In this document: positions 6,620-13,407 of the stretch, one piece after another
Numbering within the stretch: position 1 is the first letter of the stretch
How the letters are laid out: each line of letters starts with the position of its first letter
Assembly (NCBI GenBank): GCA_029555885.1
Contig: JAKPQT010000282.1
Location: 1-14,742, forward strand
From: Chloroflexota bacterium
Lineage (GTDB): Bacteria; Chloroflexota; Anaerolineae; CG2-30-64-16
DNA: 14,742 nt
Direction of reading: 5' to 3'
The notes under the pieces: model-generated
Told to the model about the DNA's origin: nothing
Databases searched by the model: none
What the model saw: only the letters and a program-made list of their open reading frames with translations
Position numbers and translations under genes: made by a program

Positions 6620-7461
6620 ACTGGCTGCTCCTGCTCGCGGGACAGAGCAGGCGTGTCCGCTGACCTCGCGTAGCTGACGATCGCGAGCTTGTTGACAGTG
6701 ATCTCGCGGCCGCTCGCTTCCCGCAATGTGATGTTGTACGGGCCGAACCCCACGATGACACCGGTGAGGGTCGCACCATCGAACAGCGTGAAGTGCAGTG
6801 GCGTGCCGGCTTCTTTTACATCGGTCAGATAGCGCAGCTCGTACTGGTCGACGGCCTCGGGCAGATAGGCCCGGTGACGTTCCGCCGTGCGTCCCTCACG
6901 CAGCTCCGTCTGTAGCTGGGTGAGCAGCTTGCTCGCGGTGGGCCGGTCGATTTCCGTCAGGGACTTGCCCAGCTCCGCCTCGATTTGGGCCTGGGTGCGG
7001 CCCAGCCGCGCCAGAACATCCTGCAAATGCGCAATCTGGCTGGGTCGGGCAGGGGCCGGCGGCCGCGGTGCGGCAGTGCGCTGCGGACGCGCACCGCGCT
7101 CGCGCGACGGGCGCGCCATGCCGCCCGGCAGCGTACCTACCGCGGGACTGCCCGCAGATGCTTCGGGCCGGTCATTCGTTTGAACAGCAGTTTGTGCGGG
7201 ATTCGTCGCAGTAGAGGGCGCAGCAGCAGGCCGGGGCTGACGCTCCAACTGGCCTGCTGCCGGCCGCGGGTCGGACCGCAGCCGGAGGTCAGCTTCCTCT
7301 ATGTAGAGCGCCCGCGCCAGGCGCGAGAGATGCCGGGGATCGATGCTGCGCTGTCCTGCCTCATACTCCATGATGAGACCGATCGGCAGACCGGCCCGGC
7401 TGGCGAGGGTCGCTACGCTCAACTTCTTCTGCTCGCGTAATGCCCAGAGGTTTTCAGCCAT
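6616..7461 (-). CDS. XRE-family HTH / Hfq-Sm-like fusion protein, long member
   Basis: A 281-residue cytoplasmic protein. Residues 4-60 form a clear XRE helix-turn-helix (LWALREQKKLSVATLASRAG ... YEAGQRSIDPRHLSRLARAL). Residues 62-140 are a Pro/Ala/Arg-rich, probably disordered linker. Residues 141-195 are helical and resemble the LGkxLxxLxxxxAxxLLxxL repeat seen at the ends of some phage recombination proteins. Residues 207-266 look Hfq/Sm-like: YLTDVKEAGTPLHFTLFDG, LTGVIVGFGPYNITL, then VNKLAIVSYAR (KLAI in place of KHAI). The start is the ATG at 7461, decided by AAGGAG on the minus strand at 7467-7472; a start 18 codons earlier lacks a ribosome site. Downstream it overlaps the short fusion by 4 bases. 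A perfect inverted repeat lies directly upstream of the ribosome site. Confidence 0.75.
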   Translation of the reverse strand: MAENLWALREQKKLSVATLASRAGLPIGLIMEYEAGQRSIDPRHLSRLARALYIEEADLRLRSDPRPAAGQLERQPRPAAAPSTATNPAQTAVQTNDRPEASAGSPAVGTLPGGMARPSRERGARPQRTAAPRPPAPARPSQIAHLQDVLARLGRTQAQIEAELGKSLTEIDRPTASKLLTQLQTELREGRTAERHRAYLPEAVDQYELRYLTDVKEAGTPLHFTLFDGATLTGVIVGFGPYNITLREASGREITVNKLAIVSYARSADTPALSREQEQPV

Positions 7462-7466
7462 AGGAT

Positions 7467-7472
7467 CTCCTT
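7467..7472 (-). promoter_or_regulatory. Ribosome binding site that decides the start of the long HTH/Sm gene
   Basis: On the minus strand AAGGAG lies 5 bases before the ATG at 7461. It rejects the longer reading that would add 18 residues. Confidence 0.75.
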
Positions 7473-7476
7473 GCTG

Positions 7477-7501
7477 GAACCCGATGTGAGAGTTCGGGTT
7501 C
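7477..7501 (-). promoter_or_regulatory. Perfect 8-base inverted repeat upstream of the HTH/Sm genes
   Basis: GAACCCGA (7477-7484) and TCGGGTTC (7494-7501) are exact complements around a 9-base spacer, 4 bases upstream of the ribosome site. It could be an operator for the XRE domain encoded next to it, or an RNA hairpin in the leader that the Sm domain binds. Both are inferences. Confidence 0.5.
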
Positions 7502-7554
7502 GATGACTCGCGCACTAGCGTAAGCCTACAGGGCGAAAACCGCAGTAGTCCGTT

Positions 7555-8190
7555 TTACTTTCTGATTGCTACCTGTGGTTCCTGTGCCTGGTCGGCAGGC
7601 AGGGGGGGCAGGCGTTCCAGGCTGTCCAGCCCGAAATAGTGGAGGAACTGCAGGGTCGTGCCGTAGAGGAAGGGGCGGCCCGGCTGTTCGAGACGCCCCA
7701 CCGGTTCCACGAGCTCGCGTGCAATCAGGGTGCGCAGCACGCCATCACAGTTGACGCCGCGAATCATCTCGATGTCCCCGCGGGTTAGCGGCTGGCGATA
7801 CGCGATGACGGCCAGTGTCTCCAGCGCAGCCGTGGAGAGCTTGCTGCTCAGGTCAAGACCCAGGAATTTCTCGATGTACGCGCTCGATGCTGGTGCGGTC
7901 GTCAGGTAGACGCGGTCGCCCTTGCGCAGCAGCCGCAGGCCGCGGCCGGCCATGCCGTAGGCCGCGCTGATGCGCTCCAGCGCCTCCTGCACAGCCTCCT
8001 CGGTTGCGCCGGTGACCTGCGCCAGCCGGGCCAACGGCGTGGGCGAGGCCGCAACAAACAGCAGGCTTTCCACCACGCTCTGCAGGGCGTCGCCGCTGAG
8101 CACGATCTCGTTTGACGTTCCGTTGGGGCTGGTGCTCCCGCCGTCAACGGCTCCCGGCGGGGTGAGTTCGTGCGCGTCCGGTCCGATCAC
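7555..8190 (-). CDS. scpB: Segregation and condensation protein B (ScpB)
   Basis: ScpB is the winged-helix dimer that bridges the ScpA kleisin of the SMC condensin complex and helps chromosome segregation. This 211-residue protein has the two wings: SVVESLLFVAASPTPLARLA (38-57) and LETLAVIAYRQPLTRGDIE (123-141), followed by RGVNCDGVLRTLIARELVE and the C-terminal RPFLYGTT...FLHYFGL. The first ~35 residues are an unusual polar extension rich in Gly, Ser, Pro and Thr. The start is a GTG overlapping the stop of the membrane-protein gene upstream (GTGA). scpA is normally next to scpB but is not in this window. The gap to the long HTH/Sm gene downstream is 93 bases. Confidence 0.93.
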   Translation of the reverse strand: MIGPDAHELTPPGAVDGGSTSPNGTSNEIVLSGDALQSVVESLLFVAASPTPLARLAQVTGATEEAVQEALERISAAYGMAGRGLRLLRKGDRVYLTTAPASSAYIEKFLGLDLSSKLSTAALETLAVIAYRQPLTRGDIEMIRGVNCDGVLRTLIARELVEPVGRLEQPGRPFLYGTTLQFLHYFGLDSLERLPPLPADQAQEPQVAIRK

Positions 8191-8750
8191 ACGGCCGTCC
8201 CTTCTTGATAGGGCGCGTGCTTGATGCGCACCTCAACCTTGCCCAGTTGCAGGCCCATGCGTTCGGTAATCACCTCGCGCGTGACGCCGACCACCTCATC
8301 GGTCTTCATCGGCACATCCACTTCCGGTTGCGTCTCCAGGTCTAGCCGCACATTCACGGACTGGCCGTGCGCGCTCACCACCGGCGTGACCGAGATGACA
8401 TCCGCAAGCTGGTCGATGTGCCAGGTCAGCCGCCGCGCCACCGAATCGGTCGTGACGGAGGCCTGGCTGCCCCCTTCGGTATGGACGCGTACGACGCGCG
8501 GTCCCCCGCGGCGCAGCTCGAAGGCCAGGAGCAGGCCGAAGATGAGCACGGCCAGCAGGACGACCGCCGCGCGTACCACCATGAAAAGCGTATTTGAAGA
8601 TTGCGCGAAGTTCGTGAGGAAAGTTTGCAGCCCATCCACCCCGGTGCGTACGGCGCTCAGCGCGTTGAAAGGCACGACGGCCAGGGTGACGAGCGCGGCC
8701 AGCAAGATCAGCAAGACCAATACAACGACGATACGATTGAAGACATTCAT
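8187..8750 (-). CDS. Asp23/AmaP-like membrane protein
   Basis: A 187-residue protein with two N-terminal membrane helices (about 6-27 and 56-78) and a cytoplasmic C-terminal domain of about 105 residues. That layout and the pattern VTTDSVARRLTWHIDQLADV, VNVRLDLETQPEVDVP and TREVITERMGLQLGKVEVRI resemble AmaP/Asp23-family envelope proteins, which in Gram-positive bacteria form a membrane-bound stress-associated complex. Exact orthology is not claimed. ATG at 8750 has GGAGG (8756-8760). The stop overlaps the ScpB GTG by 4 bases, so the two are likely coupled. A strong extended -10 lies about 35 bases upstream, making this the first gene of its transcript. Confidence 0.75.
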   Translation of the reverse strand: MNVFNRIVVVLVLLILLAALVTLAVVPFNALSAVRTGVDGLQTFLTNFAQSSNTLFMVVRAAVVLLAVLIFGLLLAFELRRGGPRVVRVHTEGGSQASVTTDSVARRLTWHIDQLADVISVTPVVSAHGQSVNVRLDLETQPEVDVPMKTDEVVGVTREVITERMGLQLGKVEVRIKHAPYQEGTAV

Positions 8751-8784
8751 CCCAACCTCCGCGATAGCACAAAGCGATGGCCGG

Positions 8785-8793
8785 ATTATAACA
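8785..8793 (-). promoter_or_regulatory. Extended -10 promoter for the amaP-like/scpB/HTH-Sm genes
   Basis: On the minus strand this reads TGTTATAAT, a perfect TGnTATAAT extended -10, unusual in such GC-rich sequence. No good -35 is seen, as expected for extended -10 promoters. The predicted start near 8777 would give a leader of about 27 bases. It overlaps the TAA stop of the upstream YfhO-like gene. Confidence 0.5.
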
Positions 8794-11743
8794 CAGGCCT
8801 GCGGTAGAAGCTCGCAGCGAGCACCACGAGCAAGCCGCCCAGCGTGAGCAGGCTGATGAGCGATCCCTGCTGCCAGCTCGCGGGACGATAGGTCAGCACA
8901 ACGTCATGCTGTCCCGCCGGCAGGGCGATCGCGCGGAACATCAGGTTTGCCCGCAGGACCGGCACGGGCGCGCCGTCCACCGTGGCCTGCCAGCCCGGAT
9001 AGAAGGTGTCTGCGAGGATGAGCAGCGCAGGGGCCGCGACATCGGCGCGCAGCGCGACCTGTTCGGCGGTGTAGGCTGCGATCGTGACCGCCTCACCCGG
9101 GAGCGCGGCATCGGATGGACTGGCGGACGACATCGGGAGCGTTGCGATGTCGCTGAGGACTGCGCGTGCGCGTGGGTCAAACGCCGGGTCGGCCAGTGCC
9201 GCCAGCGCGGCTGCGTCGTCCACAGCCAGTGTGGCTGCATGCACCAGCCAGGCGCGGCCCGGTGCATCGGTTCGCTCGTAGACCTTGACATCGCCGCTGT
9301 GGATGCGCCGGAAATTGCCGCGCGGGGAGACGGTGATGGAGGTGTGAGCGGCGGTGCGCGCGTCGATGAGACTCAGGCCGCGCACGGTCAGACCAGGGCC
9401 GACCGCGTCCGCCGCTATTGTGATGCGCGCGGGCGTGAGCGGCGCGGCGAAATCCAGCCGCAGCGGGACCGGCCAGTTGTCGACGGCCGCGGGCAGGGCC
9501 ATGAATGGCAATGTTGCAGCGGCATTGGAGGCGGCCACGACGACCGACCCGCGCGCCGTCTCTCCGGCTGCACCTGCGGCCTCTGCGACCAATCCCAGAC
9601 CCGTGGCCGAAAAGGCCGGATAGCCTGCAAGGTCGAGCTCAAGCGTCGCGCCGGGCATCAGCGTTGCCGGATGTTCCAGGTCGTAATACACATCCTCAGA
9701 CCACAGGTCACGCTGCTTGTCTGTAATGACGAAGCGCACGCCGGTCAGGTCGAGCAGGCGGTCCGGCGGGATGTGCTGGAGCTGCTCGCGCAGGCGGCCG
9801 TCGGGTACCAGGCTCTCCGGCGGCAGGAACAGCGATTGGAGCTGGACATAACGGCCCAGCGGCAGCAGGCCGCCGTCGTAACCGTCCACCGCGGGCAGGC
9901 GGAAGCGCAGCGGCAGGTTCGGCGCGATGACCTCGGTTTGCTTGAGCGCGCGCACCATGCGTTCGATCGCGTCCGCGGGCAGCCGGTCCGCCTGGATGCT
10001 GCGCAGCGCGGGGAGGTCGCCGGGGTCGAAGCGGATGTCGGACAGGCTGAGGAAGCGGTCGCGGCCCGCGGGCGGCTGCTCTGCGGTCGCTGCCAGCAGC
10101 GCGGCAGGCGCGTTGCGCAGTCCCGCGGCGAGCGGCGCGGTGGCCTGCGCGAAGGGCAGGCTGCGGCCCGCCAGCCAGAGCTCGACCAGCGCCAGCGCCA
10201 GGAGGCCTGCAACTGCAGCCCGCGGCCAGCGCGGCGCGGCTCGCACGAGGACGGCCACAAGCAGCAGCGCGGCCAGCCAGCCGCCGATGGTGACGAGCGG
10301 GGGGAACTGCTGGATGGCTAGCAGCAGCGCGCCGATCAGCGCAAGGAAGATCAGCACGGCCTGGCGCGTGAGATAACGTCCGAGGCGCGGAACATGCCCC
10401 GCTCGCGGTAGCCGGAGCGTGTCCAACCCACAGCCGGCCAGCAGCGCGACGCCGAGTGCATACAACTCCAGCCAGCGCGCCGGTGCGCGGAACAGGTCGA
10501 AGCCGGGTACGATCCGCCAGAGCAGGTAGTAAACCGGGTTGTAGGCACCGAGCGCGAGGAACAGCCCTACCGCAGCGAGCAGCGCCGGACCGACCAGCGT
10601 TGCACCGCGCCAGCTTCCAGCTTCCAGTTTCCAGCTTCCGGATGGCTGGACTTCATACTCACGGGCCTGCCACGCGCGCCCCAGCGCCCACCCCGCCAGG
10701 ACCAGCCCGACCATGCCCACGTAGCCGGCGAACTCCCCGTAGCCCTCGCTGGCAAATGCTTCCGCCAGCCCGCCGCCGTAGGGCGGCAGCAGCGACTGCG
10801 CCAGCAGCCGCGGCTGCAGGGAGAAGCTGGCCGCCTGGCGATAGGGCAGCCCCCCCGTGCGCAGCCCCAGGGCGTTGAGCTCCAGCGTCGGCAGCAGTTG
10901 CGCTGCTGACAGCGCCAGCGCCGGGACGACCGCGAGCAGCGGGGCGAGCGACGACGCGAGCAGGTGAACAGGTGAAGAGGTGAGCAGGTGAAGAGATGAC
11001 TTCCCACCCGGAGCATCCTGAGCGGGTGCACGGCTCACAGTAGTGGACGGCGCAACGTTAGTCGAAGGATGCAGCGCACGCCCGCCACGCCACAGCCGCG
11101 CGAGTCGCGCCAGCGCATACAACCCCAGCCCGACCATGTTGATGAACGTCGTCTGCGTGTGGCCGGCCAGCAGTTGCAGCGCGATGACGGCCGCGAACGC
11201 GACCCCCCAACGCACTCGGCCCCGCCAGGACGCGGCCCCGGCGGTCTCATCGTACAGCCAGAGCAGCGCGGGGAACCAGGCCAGCGCGTTGAGCTGGTTG
11301 ATGTTCTCGACGCGCGCCAGCGCGAACCCGCCCAGCACAAACAGCGCGCCCGCAAGCCAGGCGGCCGGCCGGGTCAGGCGGAAAGAACGTCGCGCGAGTG
11401 TGTACGTGAACCCCGCAGCGAGCCAGACGTGCAGCAGCGCGGACCAGATGAGCGCGGCCTGCGTCGACAGCCAGCTCAACGGCCAGTGGAGCGGATAGAG
11501 CACCGCGGCCTGCGGGTTAGCCAGGAATGGCACGCCGAGAAATAGATATGGATTCCAGAGCGGCAGTTCGCCTGCGCGCAGCGCGGCCATGCGGTAATCC
11601 CAATACGGGTCGAAGTAGGTGAAGGCATCGACGCCCGCGAGGATGCGGTTCGTCGTCCCCAGCGGCCACAGGATGACGAGCGTCGCCACCGCGAGCGTTG
11701 CCCACGCGGCGAGATCCGCGCTGAAGCTGCGACTGCGGCTCAT
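8786..11743 (-). CDS. YfhO-like large membrane protein
   Basis: A 985-residue protein of the YfhO type: a multi-helix N-terminal part and a long C-terminal extracytoplasmic part. YfhO proteins are linked to glycosylation of lipoteichoic acid and similar polymers. Landmarks: FDPYWDYRMAALRAGELPLW then NPYLFLGVPFLANPQAAV (44-81), VPGFDLFRAPARWLELYALG (412-431), and near the end LADTFYPGWQATVDGAPV then LRANLMFRAIALPAGQH. The ATG at 11743 overlaps the GT39 stop by 4 bases; the open frame continues to 12775, but that part lies over GT39 and is not protein-like. Residues 225-262 and 369-378 are encoded by inserted repeats (see separate entries). It ends just before the next promoter. Confidence 0.88.
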   Translation of the reverse strand: MSRSRSFSADLAAWATLAVATLVILWPLGTTNRILAGVDAFTYFDPYWDYRMAALRAGELPLWNPYLFLGVPFLANPQAAVLYPLHWPLSWLSTQAALIWSALLHVWLAAGFTYTLARRSFRLTRPAAWLAGALFVLGGFALARVENINQLNALAWFPALLWLYDETAGAASWRGRVRWGVAFAAVIALQLLAGHTQTTFINMVGLGLYALARLARLWRGGRALHPSTNVAPSTTVSRAPAQDAPGGKSSLHLLTSSPVHLLASSLAPLLAVVPALALSAAQLLPTLELNALGLRTGGLPYRQAASFSLQPRLLAQSLLPPYGGGLAEAFASEGYGEFAGYVGMVGLVLAGWALGRAWQAREYEVQPSGSWKLEAGSWRGATLVGPALLAAVGLFLALGAYNPVYYLLWRIVPGFDLFRAPARWLELYALGVALLAGCGLDTLRLPRAGHVPRLGRYLTRQAVLIFLALIGALLLAIQQFPPLVTIGGWLAALLLVAVLVRAAPRWPRAAVAGLLALALVELWLAGRSLPFAQATAPLAAGLRNAPAALLAATAEQPPAGRDRFLSLSDIRFDPGDLPALRSIQADRLPADAIERMVRALKQTEVIAPNLPLRFRLPAVDGYDGGLLPLGRYVQLQSLFLPPESLVPDGRLREQLQHIPPDRLLDLTGVRFVITDKQRDLWSEDVYYDLEHPATLMPGATLELDLAGYPAFSATGLGLVAEAAGAAGETARGSVVVAASNAAATLPFMALPAAVDNWPVPLRLDFAAPLTPARITIAADAVGPGLTVRGLSLIDARTAAHTSITVSPRGNFRRIHSGDVKVYERTDAPGRAWLVHAATLAVDDAAALAALADPAFDPRARAVLSDIATLPMSSASPSDAALPGEAVTIAAYTAEQVALRADVAAPALLILADTFYPGWQATVDGAPVPVLRANLMFRAIALPAGQHDVVLTYRPASWQQGSLISLLTLGGLLVVLAASFYRRPVL
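10611..10638. repeat. Four tandem 7-base repeats inside the YfhO-like gene
   Basis: CAGCTTC, CAGCTTC, CAGTTTC, CAGCTTC follow without gaps. Because 7 is not a multiple of 3, the unit is read in all three frames and gives the peptide period GSWKLEA (residues ~369-378), between two membrane segments. It interrupts an otherwise normal YfhO sequence without breaking the frame. Confidence 0.85.
10958..10999. repeat. Imperfect tandem repeat (CAGGTGAA-type) inside the YfhO-like gene
   Basis: Units GCAGGTGAA, CAGGTGAA, GAGGTGA, GCAGGTGAA, GAGATGA follow each other; on the coding strand they read as TTCACCTG-like units. They encode SSLHLLTSSPVHLL (residues 249-262) in a loop. The tract sits 14 bases from the family 1 repeat copy. 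Confidence 0.8.
11013..11071 (+). repeat. Dispersed repeat, family 1, copy B inside the YfhO-like gene
   Basis: GCATCCTGAGCGGGTG begins at 11013, GACGGCGCAA is at 11046-11055 and AGTCGAAGGATG at 11060-11071: the same pieces as copy A, with its own spacing. Read on the minus strand it encodes residues 225-244 of the YfhO-like protein, in frame, rich in Pro, Ser, Thr and Ala. Confidence 0.75.
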
Positions 11744-13404
11744 CGCCCGAAGGCGAACCATCGCCCGGCCTCCTGCACTGGCGCGATGCGATACAGCACG
11801 AAAGAGACGCTGCCATCGGTGCGCTGGATGCGCTCTGCCTCGGCCAGCGCCAGCCCGCGCGCGGCCAGCGGTAGCCGGGCCGCATCCGCCCACTCCTGCT
11901 CGAAGGTCGGCAGGACGAGCCACTGCGGACGGCCCTGCCGCGCCATGCGCGCAGCCACATCCGCCAGTTGCCAGCCGGAACCGAACCAGCGGTGCTCCTG
12001 GGGTGCGCCGAACAGGTAGTAATCGAAGTGCCAGCCGAGCGCGTGCTGGTAGATAATGGCGTCCGCAGGCTGGCTGCGCAGCTCTGCAATGACCTGGGGC
12101 AAGCCTGCGTACGCGCCGTGGTCGCTGCCGACGGGCAGGCGGCCTGCCACGCCGAGCGCGGCCGCGGCGGTCAGCACGGCTGTTAGCGCCAGCGCCGGCA
12201 CCGGGCCGCGCACGCGCGTGAGCAGCTCCGCCAGCCCGCGCGCAGCCAGCAGGCAGACGAGCGGCAGCAGCGGCAGGAGGTAACGATCCCACGGCTGGAA
12301 GGTGATGAGGACGTGAACCGCGAAGTAGCCCAGGGCGTAAACAGCGAGCAGCACGGTCAGACAGGCATCGCGTCGCGCGAGAACCGAGGCATCCGTCGGT
12401 CGCGTGTCCGTAGCGGAGGTGCGATCTGTCCGGCTGAAGCCTCGACTCCGCAGCGTAACGTAGATGGCGACTGCTACTAGCATCAGTACCCCCGCCGTAA
12501 TGACGGGGTGGCCGAACCAGTAGCCGGCCTGCTCGGCCCAGTGGCCCAACCGCGGCAGCCACTCTGCGGGAGGCGCGAGCGTCAGCGGGTTGTAGGTGCT
12601 GAGGCTGCGATCCCAGAAGCTGGGCCGGTTGTGCCAGCGCAGGCTGTCCCAATAGGTGAGCGGGCCGAAGACGAGCGCGAAGCCGAGCAGCGCGGCGGCG
12701 AGGGATTTGAGATAGAGGATGAAGGATGACGTCCTGCGACTGGCCCGTGTGGAGGGGACAGGTTGTGCCGTCCAACCGCTCAGGATGCCTGGGCTGCCGA
12801 TCAGCATCAGCACCAGGGGGATCACGAACACGCCCTGCTGCTTGCTGGCAACGGCCAGCGCGGCCAGCAGCCCGGCCACGAAGGGCCGCCGCGCGAGCGC
12901 GGCCCAGGCCGCAAGCACCAGCCAGAGCGTCAACCAGGGGTCGGTGAACGCGGTGGGCGCGAAGAGGATGGCAAACGGCGAGAGGGCCAGCAGCGCGGCG
13001 GCGAGCAGCCCCGTGCGGCGGTCAAGCGCGGCCCGCGCCAGCCCGTAGAGCGCCGGCACCGTCAGCACCGATGCGACCATGCCCGGCAGCCGCAGCGCGA
13101 GGTCATCAGGCGCGGTGGCACCTGTGCCGAACAGCCGGAGGCTGCCCGCGAGCAGGTAGAGCACGAGCGGCGGCTTGTCGATCCAGGGGCTCAGCAGCAG
13201 GGGGTCTTGCCCGGAGGCAATCAGCTGTGCCCAGTAGCCATACAGGGCCTCGTCACGGTGCAGCGGATAGGCGGTCAGGAACGGCACGAGCCGCAGTGCC
13301 AGGGCCAGCAGCGTGACCCCGCTCAAGACCAGCCAGGTGGGCCACGCCGTCGCCCGGAGGCTGAGCGGCCGGGCATGAGAAGGCCGGTTGCGCGCCGCCA
13401 GCAC
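11740..13404 (-). CDS. GT39/ArnT-like membrane glycosyltransferase
   Basis: A 554-residue, multi-helix protein of the GT-C fold (GT39/PMT and ArnT-like). These enzymes take sugars from polyprenyl-phosphate donors outside the membrane and add them to lipid or protein. The first outside loop has YPLHRDEALYGYWAQL (46-61) with the usual Asp-Glu, and DKPPLVLYLLAGSLRLFG (76-93). TDPWLTLWLVLAAW is also typical. The start is GTG at 13404, with CGGAG in the end of the GT2 gene; the gap to GT2 is 3 bases and the stop overlaps the YfhO-like start by 4, so the three are one operon. Two repeat copies are encoded in loops: residues 206-227 and 318-335. Confidence 0.88.
   Translation of the reverse strand: MLAARNRPSHARPLSLRATAWPTWLVLSGVTLLALALRLVPFLTAYPLHRDEALYGYWAQLIASGQDPLLLSPWIDKPPLVLYLLAGSLRLFGTGATAPDDLALRLPGMVASVLTVPALYGLARAALDRRTGLLAAALLALSPFAILFAPTAFTDPWLTLWLVLAAWAALARRPFVAGLLAALAVASKQQGVFVIPLVLMLIGSPGILSGWTAQPVPSTRASRRTSSFILYLKSLAAALLGFALVFGPLTYWDSLRWHNRPSFWDRSLSTYNPLTLAPPAEWLPRLGHWAEQAGYWFGHPVITAGVLMLVAVAIYVTLRSRGFSRTDRTSATDTRPTDASVLARRDACLTVLLAVYALGYFAVHVLITFQPWDRYLLPLLPLVCLLAARGLAELLTRVRGPVPALALTAVLTAAAALGVAGRLPVGSDHGAYAGLPQVIAELRSQPADAIIYQHALGWHFDYYLFGAPQEHRWFGSGWQLADVAARMARQGRPQWLVLPTFEQEWADAARLPLAARGLALAEAERIQRTDGSVSFVLYRIAPVQEAGRWFAFGR
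12402..12451 (-). repeat. Dispersed repeat, family 2, copy inside the GT39-like gene
   Basis: On the minus strand it begins GCGGAGTCGAGGCTTCAGCC and continues GG, identical over at least 22 bases to the intergenic copy at 4095-4116, then diverges but stays alignable to ACACGC at the far end. It encodes residues 318-335 (RSRGFSRTDRT...), a charged stretch between membrane helices. Confidence 0.8.
12724..12788 (-). repeat. Dispersed repeat, family 1, copy C inside the GT39-like gene
   Basis: On the minus strand it has GCATCCTGAGCGG, GACGGCACAA, CTCCACACG and GGCCAGTCG in the same order as the intergenic copy A. It encodes residues 206-227 (GILSGWTAQPVPSTRASRRT), which break an otherwise hydrophobic region between two helices. 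Confidence 0.75.
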
Positions 13405-13407
13405 GTT

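Noticed and set aside
5393..6673. A 426-codon open frame on the plus strand running from the MATE gene across the palindrome into the HTH/Sm gene
   Set aside because: It is an alternative frame of the MATE gene plus an antisense stretch; no domain.
8906..10321. A 471-codon open frame on the plus strand opposite the YfhO-like gene
   Set aside because: Composition is Arg/Gln/Gly-rich without a recognisable domain; the YfhO-like protein on the other strand is convincing.
10611..10999. Possible CRISPR-like array in the YfhO-like gene
   Set aside because: Units are 7-9 bases without spacers and lie in coding sequence; these are simple tandem repeats.
11744..12775. N-terminal extension of the YfhO-like frame by about 344 codons
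   Set aside because: The extension lies in another frame of the GT39 gene, is low-complexity, and the ATG at 11743 overlaps the GT39 stop as expected for an operon.
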